Shown: positions 49,271 to 59,990 of the stretch, one piece after another
Layout of the letters: the number at the start of each line of letters is the position of its first letter
Position numbering within the stretch: position 1 is the stretch's first letter
Assembly (NCBI GenBank): GCA_037176705.1
Contig: CM073889.1
Coordinates: 101,573,890 to 101,637,889 of the forward strand
DNA length: 64,000 bases
Direction: 5' to 3'
Source: Molossus alvarezi
Lineage: Eukaryota > Chordata > Mammalia > Chiroptera > Molossidae
The notes under the pieces: model-generated
What the model was told of the DNA's origin: nothing
Database searches by the model: none
What the model saw: the letters and a program-made list of their open reading frames with translations, nothing else
Position numbers and translations under genes: made by a program

Positions 49271-50065
49271 ACTCAACTGCTATGAGGCCTTACGCCCATC
49301 CCTTCAGTTCCTTAGATCACATTTCCCCTAATGGTAGGATGAGAGACCTTGTCCCAATGATCTCTAAGGGCCCTTCCAAATTCATTGGCCTAAAGCTTTT
49401 AGCAACTTACGTCAATGGATGGGGGGTGTTCTTTGTGAAATTAGAAAAGCTGTCCTGCAGAGAAGACAAAGTGAAGGAAATTATATTCCCAGATAACAGG
49501 AGATCTAAGCTTGAAACCTCACTGTAGTAGCAGGTGTGTGGCTCTAGGTTCATTTACGACGTATGAAAAGGTTTATATTATGTCAGAAACAAGTACTTCT
49601 TGAACCAATGTTCTGCTGCGTCTTATTCTGGAATAGTTCTGTGTTTACGTCTTCTCACCCTCTTCTCCAGTCCCCCAAAAGATCGTGCTTCTTAAAGAGA
49701 ACCTTCTCATTCTTCCCCTTCTACTACTTAGCGCAGGCCTCAGCTCAGAGCGGGTAGTTAATTACGTGAAAAATAAAATACACTGCGATTCATGTAAAGT
49801 TCTTATTTAGGTAGTATCAGGTTATGACGAAGTAAGAAACTGATCTTGAAATCTCAGTGGCTTAATACCACAAGGGTTTCTCTCTCGCTCACACTAGGTG
49901 CCCAAGGCCGGCTGGTATGAACGTTCTGCTCCCCAGGTCACTGCCTCGACACACTGCCTCCAGCCACCAGGCAGACGAAGAGACTCCCATCAGTCTTCCA
50001 TGCTTCTGCCTGGAGTGATGTCCACCAATTCTACCTAGGGTTCTCTGGACAAAAGTCACCATGGG

Positions 50066-50300
50066 GGCCCGGCCGGTGTGGCTCGGTGGACTGAGCATCG
50101 CTCCATGGACTGAGAGGTCCCGGTTCAATTCCCGGTCAGGGCATGTGCCTGGTTACAGGCTTGATCCCCAGTTGCAGGCTCGATCCCCAGTGGGGGGTGT
50201 GCATGAGGCAGCCAATCAATATGTCTCTCTCACATTGATGTTTCTATCTCTTCCTTCCTATCTCTCTAAATAAGCAATAAAAACTCTTTTTTTTTTTTTT
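50066..50300 (+). mobile_element. SINE A of a three-SINE pile-up (VES-related, GTGTGG type)
   Basis: Head GGCCGGTGTGGCTCGGTGGA, two tandem GATCCCCAGT segments, and an AATAAAAAC tail. It is preceded by AAAAGTCACCATGGG (50051-50065), a sequence that occurs twice more downstream. SINE B begins directly after its tail run. Confidence 0.9.
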
Positions 50301-50552
50301 GCCCTGGCCTGTTTGGCTCAGCAGTAAGAGCGTCGGCCTGCGGTCCAGAGAGACTTGGATTCGGTTCCCGCTAAGGGCTCGTACCTCAGTTGCAGTTTGT
50401 CCCCGGCCCTGGTTGGGTCATACAGGTGGCAGCCACTCAATGTGTCCCTTTCACGTCGATGTTTCTCTCTCTCTCCCTCCCACTCTATCTGAACCAAAAA
50501 TGGAAAAAATGTCCTTGGGTGATGATAAAAACACACACACATATATTTTTTT
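50301..50552 (+). mobile_element. SINE B of the pile-up (common VES type)
   Basis: Head GCCCTGGCCTGTTTGGCTCA immediately after a T-run; ends GTCCTTGGGTGATGATAAAA followed by an ACAC and T-rich tail. It appears to have entered the tail of SINE A, since no separate target sequence lies between them. Confidence 0.9.
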
Positions 50553-50568
50553 AAAAGTTACCATGGGG

Positions 50569-50789
50569 TCCGGCTGGTGTGGCTCAGTGGCTGAGCGTCA
50601 ACCTATGCACCAACAGGTCACCAGTTCTATTCCCAGTCAGGGCACAGGCCCAGTGGGCCTGATCCCCAGTGGGGGCCATGCAGGAGGCGGCCGGTCAATG
50701 TTCTCTCTCATTTATGTTTCTGTCTTTCTCTCCCTCTCACTTCCTCTAAAATCAATAAAGGAATAAAAAAGGTTTTAATAAAAATTTTA
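50569..50789 (+). mobile_element. SINE C of the pile-up (VES-related, GTGTGG type)
   Basis: Head TCCGGCTGGTGTGGCTCAGT and tail AATCAATAAAGGAATAAAAA. It is bracketed by AAAAGTTACCATGGGG (50553-50568) and AAAAGTCACCATGGGG (50790-50805), copies of the same target seen in front of SINE A. Confidence 0.9.
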
Positions 50790-51420
50790 AAAAGTCACCA
50801 TGGGGTCCCACCTAACTGCAAGGGGATTGAGGACTATGGAGTATTTAGATACCAACTCTGCCATGGTAAGTGTTCCTGCTTCGGGAAGTCAGCAAAAAAC
50901 TAGAGGGAGCTCCCCAAGAGGATTCCAAAAAAAAAGTGAGGTTGAGAGTCAAGGGAGAAGGGGCAGTGGGTGAAGTATCTCACCATAATTCCTAACAGAT
51001 GTCTAGAGATTCTCGACCTTGACGTTTTCATGTTGTAAACCCTGGACTGTACACATAGCACATTCGGGAAAGTTAGGCTGGAACCTCCATGGAGGTTCCG
51101 ATGTGCCATTTCCACGGCTCTGGAACCAGACCCTGGCATAAAATAATTGCTCAATGATAATTGTTTTAATGAGTAAGTAATAAATGAATGATGATGCAAG
51201 TAATTAGAAGAAGAAAAAGGTCATAAAAAAACAATTAAAAAGTCTGAATTATAAACATTACAGCAGCATAAAATATGGAGTCAAAGTTAATCTTTTAATT
51301 TCAATTTATTGCTGGGAACGCAGCTTCCACATTGTGTTAGCATCATGGAGTCCAGTTTAGTTTTGAGATTGGGGTTTATCAGCAATAAACAGTCGAGACC
51401 TTTTCCTCTATGGGCTTAAA

Positions 51421-51645
51421 CCAGGGTTTCTCAGCCTTGGCTCTGTTTTTCATTAGGACTGGATAATTCTTTCTCGGGGGAGGGGCAGAGGTGGAGGCTG
51501 CCCTGTGCATTAGAGGTTGGTTGCCAGCACCCCTGCCCTCTACCCACTATATACTAGTAGCAAACCTCCCTCCTCAGTCATGACAACCAAAAATGTATCC
51601 AGACATTGTCAAATGTCCAGCGGTCAGGGAGGGGCAATCACTGCT
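51421..51645 (-). mobile_element. Non-autonomous hAT-type transposon fossil
   Basis: CAGGGTTTCTCAGCCTTGGC at the left, then GGACTGGATAATTCTTTCTC, TACCCACTATATACTAGTAG and ATGTATCCAGACATTGTCAA match a common mammalian hAT-like element read from its right terminus. I do not assign a name. Confidence 0.65.
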
Positions 51646-52259
51646 TTGCCCACCTGTAGGCAGAAGCAGCCAGGGAAAATATTGTAACTGATGGAAAAGG
51701 GAATACAGCAGGGAACAGGTCAATGACAATAAGCAGACAGATATCCATCTGGAGACTGATCAGGTGGTGATGGTTGCACTACAATGTCAATGTCAATGCA
51801 CTTCGTGCCACTGACCTGGACACTTAAAAATGGTTAAGATGGTAAATGTTAGAGGGCTTGGATATGCCGAGACATAGGTAGAGCACTTTACTCTTTTTAA
51901 AGTTCACGTATTCCCATCTTTCTCTCACCAAGTCAGGGCCCCTTGCATTCAAGGAGTGCTTGCCTTCAAGGTGGCTGCTGGACAGTGGATACAGAATTGA
52001 AATGCAAAACCATGGAAACAGGGATGTTTTCCCCACCACTAGAGGGCAGGAGCTGAGCAGTTTGGAAGGGGGTGGGGCAGGAGAGAGAAGGCCGGGGGAG
52101 GAAGCTACATTTACCACCAGTGTGCATTCACCGAGAGGCTTGATCCAGACCCAAACGGAGTACTGTGCTAAGGGTCGCACACCTACGCACCCTGCACGCA
52201 TCCCAGCTGTGGGAGGGAAAAAAGACCACACTACCCTTCTCCCCTGAGAAGTTTCCCAT

Positions 52260-53090
52260 CTTCTCATTGGATTAAACATAGAACATGTTACATTGTACTA
52301 AGTGAAACAAGCCAGAAACAAAAGGACAAATATTGTATGATTCCATTTCTATGAGGTACCTGAAATAATCAAACTCAGACAGAAAGTACAAGAGAGATTA
52401 CCAGGGACAGGAGGACTGGGTGGGGGCAGTTATTATTCACTGGATACAGAGTTTCCGTTTTGCAAGATGACAGAGTTCTGGAGATGGATGCGGTGATGGC
52501 TGCACAGCATGGAAGTACCGCAGCCCCCCTTACCGTGGGGGTAGGTCCCAAGGCACCCAGTGGATGCCTGAAACCTAAAATAGTACTGAACCCTATATAT
52601 CTTTTTTCCTATACACATATATCATAAATGTTAGTCTAAAAATTAGGCACAGTAAAAAATTTAAAATAATAAAATAGAACAATCATCACAATATATTGTA
52701 GTAAAAGTTATGTGAATGGGGTCTCTCCCTCTCTCTCTCTGATAACTGATCTGATAACTGAGACGCTACGAAGTGACTAACGGGCAGGTAGAGATACAGT
52801 GTGGGGACCCTGGACAAGGGGACGATTCACGTACCAGGGATGGAAGGGGATGGTGCGAGATTTCATCACGCTACTCAGAATGGCATGCAATTTAAAACTT
52901 ATGAATTGTTTATTTCTGGGATTTTCCATGTAATACTTTTGGATCACGGTTGACCACAAGTAACTGAAACCGAGAATATGAAAGCACAGATGAGGGGAGA
53001 CTACTTGGACTTTATGCCACTGAATTATGCACTTAAAAATGGCTAACATGGCAAATGTTATGTTCCGTATATCACCACAACAAAAATGAA
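52260..53090 (+). mobile_element. Ancient L1 3' end split by a DNA transposon
   Basis: The left part (52260-52520) has the TGTATGATTCCATTTCTATG box and GGAGATGGATGCGGTGATGG; the right part (53010-53090) has CTGAATTATGCACTTAAAAA and the L1 3' end. The two parts belong to one L1 separated by the Tigger-like element at 52525-53010. A further short L1 3' end lies at about 51745-51860. Confidence 0.75.
52525..53010 (+). mobile_element. Tigger-type DNA transposon fossil
   Basis: The segment CCCAGTGGATGCCTGAAACC, then GAACCCTATATATC and GTTATGTGAATGGGGTCTCT, follows a non-autonomous Tigger (Tc1/mariner) consensus as I remember it; the far end CACGGTTGACCACAAGTAAC is the matching terminus. No coding capacity remains. 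Confidence 0.75.
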
Positions 53091-53580
53091 CACACAAGCA
53101 AGCAGCAGGGGAAAGGAAACATTGTAGAGAAAGACTGAAGAGCTTGACCACCGGAACAGAGTGCACAGGTTAGCAGTAAGTGGAAGCCAGGGGTTAGGAA
53201 CATTACTGTTGTTCTAGAGGAGAACAAATTTATTTGGGGTCTTTGCTGCTGCAGTTAAACCCACACAGTCGAACTTCCGAGGGAGGAGCAGGGGAGAGGG
53301 GCTGCCGGGCAGACTGTGCAGCCAGCCTGGTAGGTCAAGGGTGGTTTCAGCGGCACGGAAGCTATTCCCCAAGCACTCAGGCCCCACCTAACTTCTGTGC
53401 TCCTGCCTCTGGTCCACAGCCCACCGAGTCACTCCTAAGGATTGCCCAGAGAGCAACAGACAAACCGCAGCCCGTGAGCAACGTGGAGGTCGGATGTTCA
53501 CAGAACATTATTCCTCCAGAGCTGCTAGTCTCCAGCCCCAGGGATCCCTTCTGATTACATGCTGACCATCCATGTAGCAG

Positions 53581-53597
53581 GGCGGGGGGGGGGGGGT
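53581..53597. repeat. Long G homopolymer
   Basis: A nearly uninterrupted run of about 15 Gs. Similar but shorter G or C runs occur at 3167-3176, 34569-34578, 36428-36438, 43440-43448 and 55931-55942. Such runs are error-prone in sequencing. Confidence 0.8.
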
Positions 53598-54239
53598 CTC
53601 CTGGGCAGCTGCCAGGATTAGTCATGCAGGACAGAATTCATTTGTAGCTGAGGAGGCACGCATCTGCTCTGTTTTGGCAACACAGATCATTCCTTACCAC
53701 CTCTTGAAAAACACCCACCCACTTAAAAGATCAACTGAAATGAAATCTGTCGGAGAAGATAAACCATTCGAGTGGGCGAACTCATTTCATTTTGTTTCGG
53801 GCGTGGGGTGGGGAGTTATTCAACATGGTAAACATGATTCCATGTGTTGGGAATTTTGCTTCTCAATTCCAAACCCAGAGGAGGCTGGCAGAGTCAGCCT
53901 GCCAGGAAGGGGAAGGGGAAAGCGCACACCTTGGAGTCAGCATCTCCTAACAATTCATGGTTCCAGTTTTACCAAGGGCTATGCTCAGGTTGAGAAAAAG
54001 CGAAGTGAGGAGGGGAAGGATGGCCACTCTTCCCGCTACGCAATGAGTTAACCACCAACCACGGTAGATACTATGTCAGCAAAGCATAAGACACGGTCCA
54101 TTTGTCAAGCAGGTCGTTAACTATCTAGAAAGACAAGGCCAAAATACCTGAAAGAAGAGAAACCAGTAAGCGAGTAAATGATCAAAGGCTCAAGAGGGGC
54201 ACAAACTTAGCGCTACTGCCCTTCAGAGGGAGGCAGTGG

Positions 54240-54620
54240 TCACTCCAGCCTCAGCTCCAAGCAATGCCTGCTCCGCAGCCCCGTAAACTCAACCTATCCC
54301 AAAGCCAGTTACTGATTTCTTTCTGCCACTTCATTCAATACCTGTTTCCTCCCAGGCTCCCCACTGTAAACCTCACACAAATGACCTCTGCCTGCATCCT
54401 GCTCATGTGTCCCCTTCTCCAATGGTTCCCACCAGGTGCACTGGCCTGTCCTTCCCTTCAACACACCAAAGGGACACACTGATGCCTCAAAGCTTTGACA
54501 CACACACCTGCCTGGGCACCCTCTACTCTGGGCCCACCGCACCCTGAATCTTCAATGGCTGGCTCCTTTCCTCCTCCCCCTCCTCCGTCACACCCTCACC
54601 ACGGTGGCTCGCTCCTTTGG
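54240..54620 (+). mobile_element. L2 LINE fragment
   Basis: TTCCCACCAGGTGCACTGGC, CACACACACCTGCCTGGGCA and ATCTTCAATGGCTGGCTCCT follow the order of L2 3' sequence. Diverged, non-coding. Confidence 0.6.
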
Positions 54621-54959
54621 GCTCCCTCCCACGCTCATCCACTTGCTTCTGTGACTGCTGCAGCTTTGCCACACTTCTGTGTTCATTCTCCCTGCTGCCT
54701 GCAGCGCGGAGCTGCTCGCCCAAGTGGCAGGGCCACAACCATTCACCCACACCCCGCCCCCCGAACTCAGCACAGAGGAAGCATTCAAGTACTTGTGAAA
54801 TGCACAAATCACAGACAAAGTTGGTCACCAAGGCTCATGAAAAGAGAAACTGAATCAGACATAGGAAGACTAGGACTTCACAGTTACTACCTTGTCTTCC
54901 TTTCCAACGAAACCACCTGAAAGTCAACTAATGAGAAAGAAATCTCACTGCAGCAGCCA

Positions 54960-55140
54960 GCACATACTGAATGCCAGTGTGCCAGGCTCTACTCTGAGTC
55001 ACGTAGTAACTCATTTTATTCTCCACAGTGCCCCAGGCAAACTATCACTGATAAAGTAACAGGCACAGAAAGACTGCTAATTTGCACAAGGACACAGGCT
55101 AACAGGGGCCAAGCCCATATCCCAACCCAGGCAGGCTGGG
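54960..55140 (-). mobile_element. MIR SINE
   Basis: CTCATTTTATTCTCCACAGT, AGGCACAGAAAGACTGCTAA and AAGGACACAGGCTAACAGGG match reverse-strand MIR. Confidence 0.65.
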
Positions 55141-55505
55141 CCCAGGGCTGGTGCTCCCACCGCAGTACCATGCACTGCCTCCGTAGCTGCTACCCCATCA
55201 CCTCCCATGGATGCCTCCCCATGGAGGAAACCTCCCCCACCCCCATTCCCTCCACTCCACTAAGAAGATTCCGGCCTCAGCCACCCGTGATCTCCCAGCT
55301 GCTAACACCAAAGGGCACTTATGCTATGTGACATCCATGGAGCAGTTTCATGGTTTAGCAATGTCAGGTACATTATCATCAACAGCGACGAGAAAGAGTC
55401 CAGCAGTTCAGAAGCTCCATCTGCAGGAGAAACCCAAGCCCCCCAGGTACCATCCAGTCCTGTCCAGCAGACCCCAGCAATCCTATCCCCAGGACCCACA
55501 CTTAC

Positions 55506-55616
55506 AGTTTCATCTTCCAGTCTCAGCTGGAGGCTCTTGTCTCCTTCCTTGTAGTCCTTGGTTAATTCAGCCGAGCGCCACACTTCGTCAGGGTCAGGGA
55601 TCCAGACCCTTGTGTA
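55506..55616 (-). CDS. MYO5B: MYO5B coding exon 2 (N-terminal SH3-like region)
   Basis: This 111-nt exon encodes 37 whole codons, about residues 10-46, starting [13 protein letters not shown] and ending LRLEDET. It forms most of the small N-terminal SH3-like region before the myosin motor. On the minus strand the exon follows a pyrimidine-rich tract and TTTCAG and is followed by the donor GTAAGT. Both borders fall between codons. The sequence [21 protein letters not shown] is shared across class V myosins; [15 protein letters not shown] fits MYO5B rather than MYO5A or MYO5C, as I recall those proteins. The preceding exon should carry only the start codon and about eight residues; I did not find it between here and 64000. 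The product is an actin-based motor that moves RAB11-positive recycling endosomes toward the apical membrane of epithelial cells. Paralogue choice rests on remembered sequence. Confidence 0.93.
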
Positions 55617-56214
55617 CTGAAAGATTCAAACAGAAGAAACTTAGATACAAGATGAAGCTTTCAGGTTTCTAAGCAGGTGCCGCTGTCTATGGGGGCCCTT
55701 GGGACAACTGAAGCCACCTGGACACAAACTCTCCCTTCTCATTTCAAGACGCAAGGTGACCCAACACCATGATAACAGATAAATAACTCCCAGGTAACAG
55801 AGGGCACCCTCTAGATCCTAAGAGAATATCATAGATCAGTGAAATTAGATTCTACCAGGGAGACTGCCCAGCCTGCACCTGGTTTTATCCAGAGTTTTGT
55901 GCCATCATCTCCAAGGGGGCACAAAATAGTGGGGGGGGGGGGTAATGTGCTACAAACAATAACATAGCAAAACCCAACAGGACAGCATAGCAAACCTTCC
56001 AAACTTGGGATCTCAGCTCTGATATTCTGCATTCAGAGACAAAGCCATTTCCCACAGAAGTGTAAGAAAGTGGTCAGCAAACTGAATGTGTATTTACATA
56101 CTCCTAAACTGTCGGCAACCTCAACTTATTTGAGTCACAAACATACCCCCAAATCTCATTCAGCCTTCCTCGGGTCTTTAAGCCAGCCCAGACCTGGGGA
56201 AATGACAGAGCACC

Positions 56215-56335
56215 TCAATGTAACTCGGAGATCCCCCACCTCGAATGCACATTCAAATTCCCTGGGAGCTTTGAAAATCAAGACTGGGTTCTGCCTCAGA
56301 CCGGCTCAGCAGAACCTGAGGTGACATAAACGCTC
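56215..56335 (+). mobile_element. MER20-like hAT fragment
   Basis: Segment with AATTCCCTGGGAGCTTTGAA and GGTTCTGCCTCAGACCGG resembling the left half of MER20-like elements. Weak match. Confidence 0.45.
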
Positions 56336-57970
56336 CCAGGTGAGAGTAACAGGCAGCTGGGGAGAACCCCTGGTCTGCTGCTCTAAACAGTAGCAGCTGG
56401 ATCTACACCTGTCAGACAAACTTCCGAATTTCTGTTCCTTCGACATGTGATTTCCGCAGGGCCTTTTGCTTTAGAAGCTGCCCCGTGTGCAGGTGCACAC
56501 GCACACACGTGGTTTCGTGGACACAGACTGTTCTTAACAGACCGAAAACGAATGGCTCTTTTGACCGAAGGCCAGCCCGGGAGTGTGCCCTGCTCAGCAC
56601 CATCCACGCTCCTCACAGGGGAGGCTCCACGCACAGATGCTGTGCTGGTCCGTTGCTTGGACACAAGCAGCTGCAGGCTTTATTCTGGTGCTGCCTTGTT
56701 AGTGTTTTCCTCCAGGTGGTCACTGGCCTGTTGTAAGAGCAAGCCCGTGGCCCTGCTGCACTTGCCTCCGATTCCGAGCTGAGCAGTGAAGGTCACGAGG
56801 CAAAAGGCAGAAAGAACACTGATCACCAGGAAAGCAAACAGCGGCCTCTGCCTCCCTGCCACCCCGGCTCGGGAGACAAAGCCAAAGTCGTTTTGGTTTA
56901 AGAGGAGAAAATAAAAATTTAATTAAATATGCATGGGAAATTCACACAGGCACAAAAATCCAAAGACAGGCAGGCAACATCGGGTCCACAGACCATTTTG
57001 GACAAAGGAGAAAGAGGGGAGGGATGGGGAATTCAAGTTCAGAGGTGAGAAAGGGCGATTCACAGGCAGTTGCGGAAAAGCAGTACCCACGGCAGGAAAC
57101 CCCCGCTAGGCAGCCCAGAGACCATGAGACACGGGTATCTAGAAAACAAGCCTCTGCCCGAAACTGGTTCCCACTATTCATTCCGATTAGACTGAGGCGA
57201 GCATCCTAAGACCTTCCTGAAGCAGGGTTTTCTGCCTGAATCTCTGGCCAGGAAAGGCAGCGGGGGGTGTGTGTTTGGAGGAGAGGATGGGGCGATCATC
57301 AAAGTTATTTTCTGACTCTTATTTCTTAATAAACAGCTTAAATTCAATATCCCAAAAAGGCAGTATCAGGGTGACAAAACACTGGTTCCCTTCACTACAT
57401 CCTTCTGCGCCCTTTCATTCTGTTTTATTCAGAAACTTCTTGAACTTCGACCTCTCTTTCACTGTGGTTCTATGTCCTTCGTTTGCATTTCATTGTGCTA
57501 TCTTCTCTCAGGATCGCGGTATCCTCTTAATCCCCATGCAGTAGATCATTTTGGTGATACCACACAAAGCTGAGCGTAAGATCAGGGAGCAGAGGGTGGG
57601 GAGGGAGATCTTCAAAGATTACAAAGCCTTATCTTGTCATCTGCCTGACTCTTCGATCATGACAGTGGAGGCCATTTAACTCCTACCTGTGAATTCAACT
57701 CAACTTCTTAGACCAATTTCCATAAGTGGGAGGAATTCATAAAAACTTGGCCGGCAATATCAAATGATGTTCATCTAGCTTTTTGCTCTCTGACTTTATA
57801 CAACAAATTAAATAATCATTCTTGTGACCAAACTAGTTCTAGGAACTGGCTCCCTCCAGGAACTCTGTCTATGCCCTGCTAATCTTCCGTCCCCTGAAAC
57901 TGGGAGGGATGTTTAAACTGGCCATTCAGGTCCAAAGTCGTTTGTTTTGGACATTATAGAGAGTCGCATT

Positions 57971-58225
57971 GCCCTGGCTGGTTTGGCTCAGCGGTTAGAG
58001 CATCAGCCTGCAAACTAAAGAGTTGCGGGTTCGATTCCAGTCAAAGTCATGTACCTGGGTTGCGGTTCAGTCCCCAATCCTGGTCGGGTCGTGTGGAAGG
58101 CAGCCAATTGATGATTCTCTCCCTCTCTCTCTCTCTCTCCCCCCCCCTCCCTCCCTCCCTCCCTCTCTCCATCCCATTCTGTCTGAGGATAAATGGAAAA
58201 ATATCCTCGGTGAGGATTAAAAAAG
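57971..58225 (+). mobile_element. VES-type bat SINE
   Basis: Head GCCCTGGCTGGTTTGGCTCA, B-box-like GGTTCGATTCC, an expanded CT/CCCT run (58116-58172), and the tail ATATCCTCGGTGAGGATT. AGAGTCGCATT before it and AGAATCACGTT after it look like a decayed target-site duplication. Confidence 0.9.
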
Positions 58226-58351
58226 AATCACGTTCACAGAATGTTCTCTGCTGGACTTACTGCAAGGTGTTACTTGTGTCTTTACAGGAAGATACTATAG
58301 AACGTATCGTCTTAGAGAGCTCTGGAGAAAGGCATTAAGAATATTCTGAGG

Positions 58352-58556
58352 ATAGCCCAGCCAGTGTGGCTCAGTGGACTGAGCACTGCCCCATGGACTG
58401 AGAGGTCCTGGTTCTATTCCCGGTCAGGGCACATGCCCAGGTTGCAGGCTCAATCCCCAGTAGGGGGCGTGCGGGAGGCAGCCAATGATGTTTCGCTTTC
58501 ACATCAATGTTTCTATCTCTCTAAAAAAATCAGTAAAACCATATTTTTTTTAAAAA
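58352..58556 (+). mobile_element. VES-related SINE (GTGTGG type) with 15-bp target duplication
   Basis: Head AGCCCAGCCAGTGTGGCTCA and an A/T-rich tail. The sequence AAGAATATTCTGAGG is repeated exactly at 58337-58351 and 58557-58571. It lies only about 110 bp from the preceding VES copy. Confidence 0.94.
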
Positions 58557-59394
58557 AAGAATATTCTGAGGTGTACTCAGAGAAAACCTGGAGTGTTTGC
58601 CGACCTTAACTGTCAACACTGCTTCTCCCTCAGGTGTTCTAACTCACCTCCTCCACAGTCATTTCAGCCCGCCATCCATCCAGCTGCGATGACTTGTAAG
58701 ACCCTGTCCCCAAGCTTCAGGTGAGGGACCTTTCCTTAGCCTCGCTACAGTTTCCACCCCTCTGAGTTATGCTCCTGTGACTTCCTCTCCATCGGAGGGA
58801 GGACAGCACACCCAGAAATTCTACTCGACTCAAAGTCTCCACTGAGTGCAAATCTTTCAGGAATGGCTCACCATAACAGAGGGATAACCCAGAAAAGAAT
58901 GGGGGTGTCCCAATAGAAACTGAGTGGAAGTGACGTGTGATCAAGCTGAGCGACATCGTGGAAGCCAAGTGCCTGCTCTCCCTCGGACTCCTCTGGCCTG
59001 CACCCTGCACCCCATGTGCCACTCACTGAACAGTTGATTGCCCCCAGCCCTGGGGAATCTCACTGTCTGGCTCTGCCTCTGCTCGACTTGTACTTTGGGA
59101 GGGCCCACCAATCTTCCCAGTTATATAAATCTCCTCTCTCTAAATACACTGAAAACACTTGGCTGGCAGAAAATCGGCTTCTATATTTTCCCATACCCAG
59201 CATCAGGGGCAGAAGGGGAACCCAATGATACTTCAGGTCTTTGCTACATCAAGTAAGGACCTCAGCTTCCCCATTACCTAGCGGCTTGTTGGAAATGCAG
59301 CATCTCACCTCCACCCAGCCACTGAATCAGAAGGTGTGCGCCTGAGGACCTGCTGTCAGCACCTAAAACACAGCCTCGTGCTTTCCAGCCTTCG

Positions 59395-59690
59395 TGCACA
59401 GGTCAGCAAGCACGGCCTGGGCCACATCTGGTGCGCCCATGAGTTCAAGAATGGTCCTTGCAGTTTTAAATAGCTAAAAAATTTTCAAAAGAATGATATT
59501 CACATAACACATGAAAGTCAAATTTTGCTGTCCATAAATACTTTTATTGGAACACAACCACACATTCCATGTTCTAAGGCTGCCTCCACACTTCGGCGAC
59601 AGATTTGTGTCACTGCGACAAAGATGCTACGGCCCAGAAGCTGAAAAGACGTACTGTCTGGCCTTTTGCAGAAAAGGTTTGTCACCTGCT
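59395..59690 (+). mobile_element. hAT-type transposon fossil
   Basis: AGGTCAGCAAGCACGGCCTG at the left and AGAAAAGGTTTGTCACCTGC at the right resemble inverted termini; the middle TTTTATTGGAACACAACCAC is diagnostic for an old mammalian element. Non-coding. Confidence 0.65.
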
Positions 59691-59739
59691 CCTGTTGTAC
59701 ATGCTGCTTCCTCAGCCCAGAATGCCCATCTGCACTTGT

Positions 59740-59990
59740 CCGTGTGGGCAGGGGCCAAGTCCCAGCACCAGCTCCTCGCTGAGCTCTTCCTTCCCTATGC
59801 CCTCGAGTGCGCCCTTCCCAACCTAAGCTGCTTCAACCGATTCTTCTGTGATTAACTTCATGGTTTTATAGTCATTTCTTTCATGTCAGTTTCATCTCAC
59901 AATTTCAGGACCTTTCAGGTAAACTACCGGGCATTTTTGTATCCCTGGCATGTAGAAGATGCTCAAAAGATGTTCGCCGACACAGGAATC
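59740..59990 (+). mobile_element. L2 LINE fragment
   Basis: CGCTGAGCTCTTCCTTCCC-like sequence followed by a CTGGCATGTAGAAGATGCTC ending matches L2 in outline. Weak. Confidence 0.45.

Larger units (their letters stand above)
44675..55505 (-). other. MYO5B: MYO5B intron 2 (about 10.8 kb)
   Basis: Bounded by the exon 2 donor GTAAGT and the exon 3 acceptor GCATTTAG. It contains two minus-strand VES SINEs, an old L1, a three-SINE pile-up, hAT-type fossils, an old L1 interrupted by a Tigger-like element, an L2 and a MIR. Unassigned stretches are about 44675-45135, 46235-46560, 47310-48515, 48620-49090, 49275-50050, 50810-51420, 53100-54230 and 54625-54955. Confidence 0.85.
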
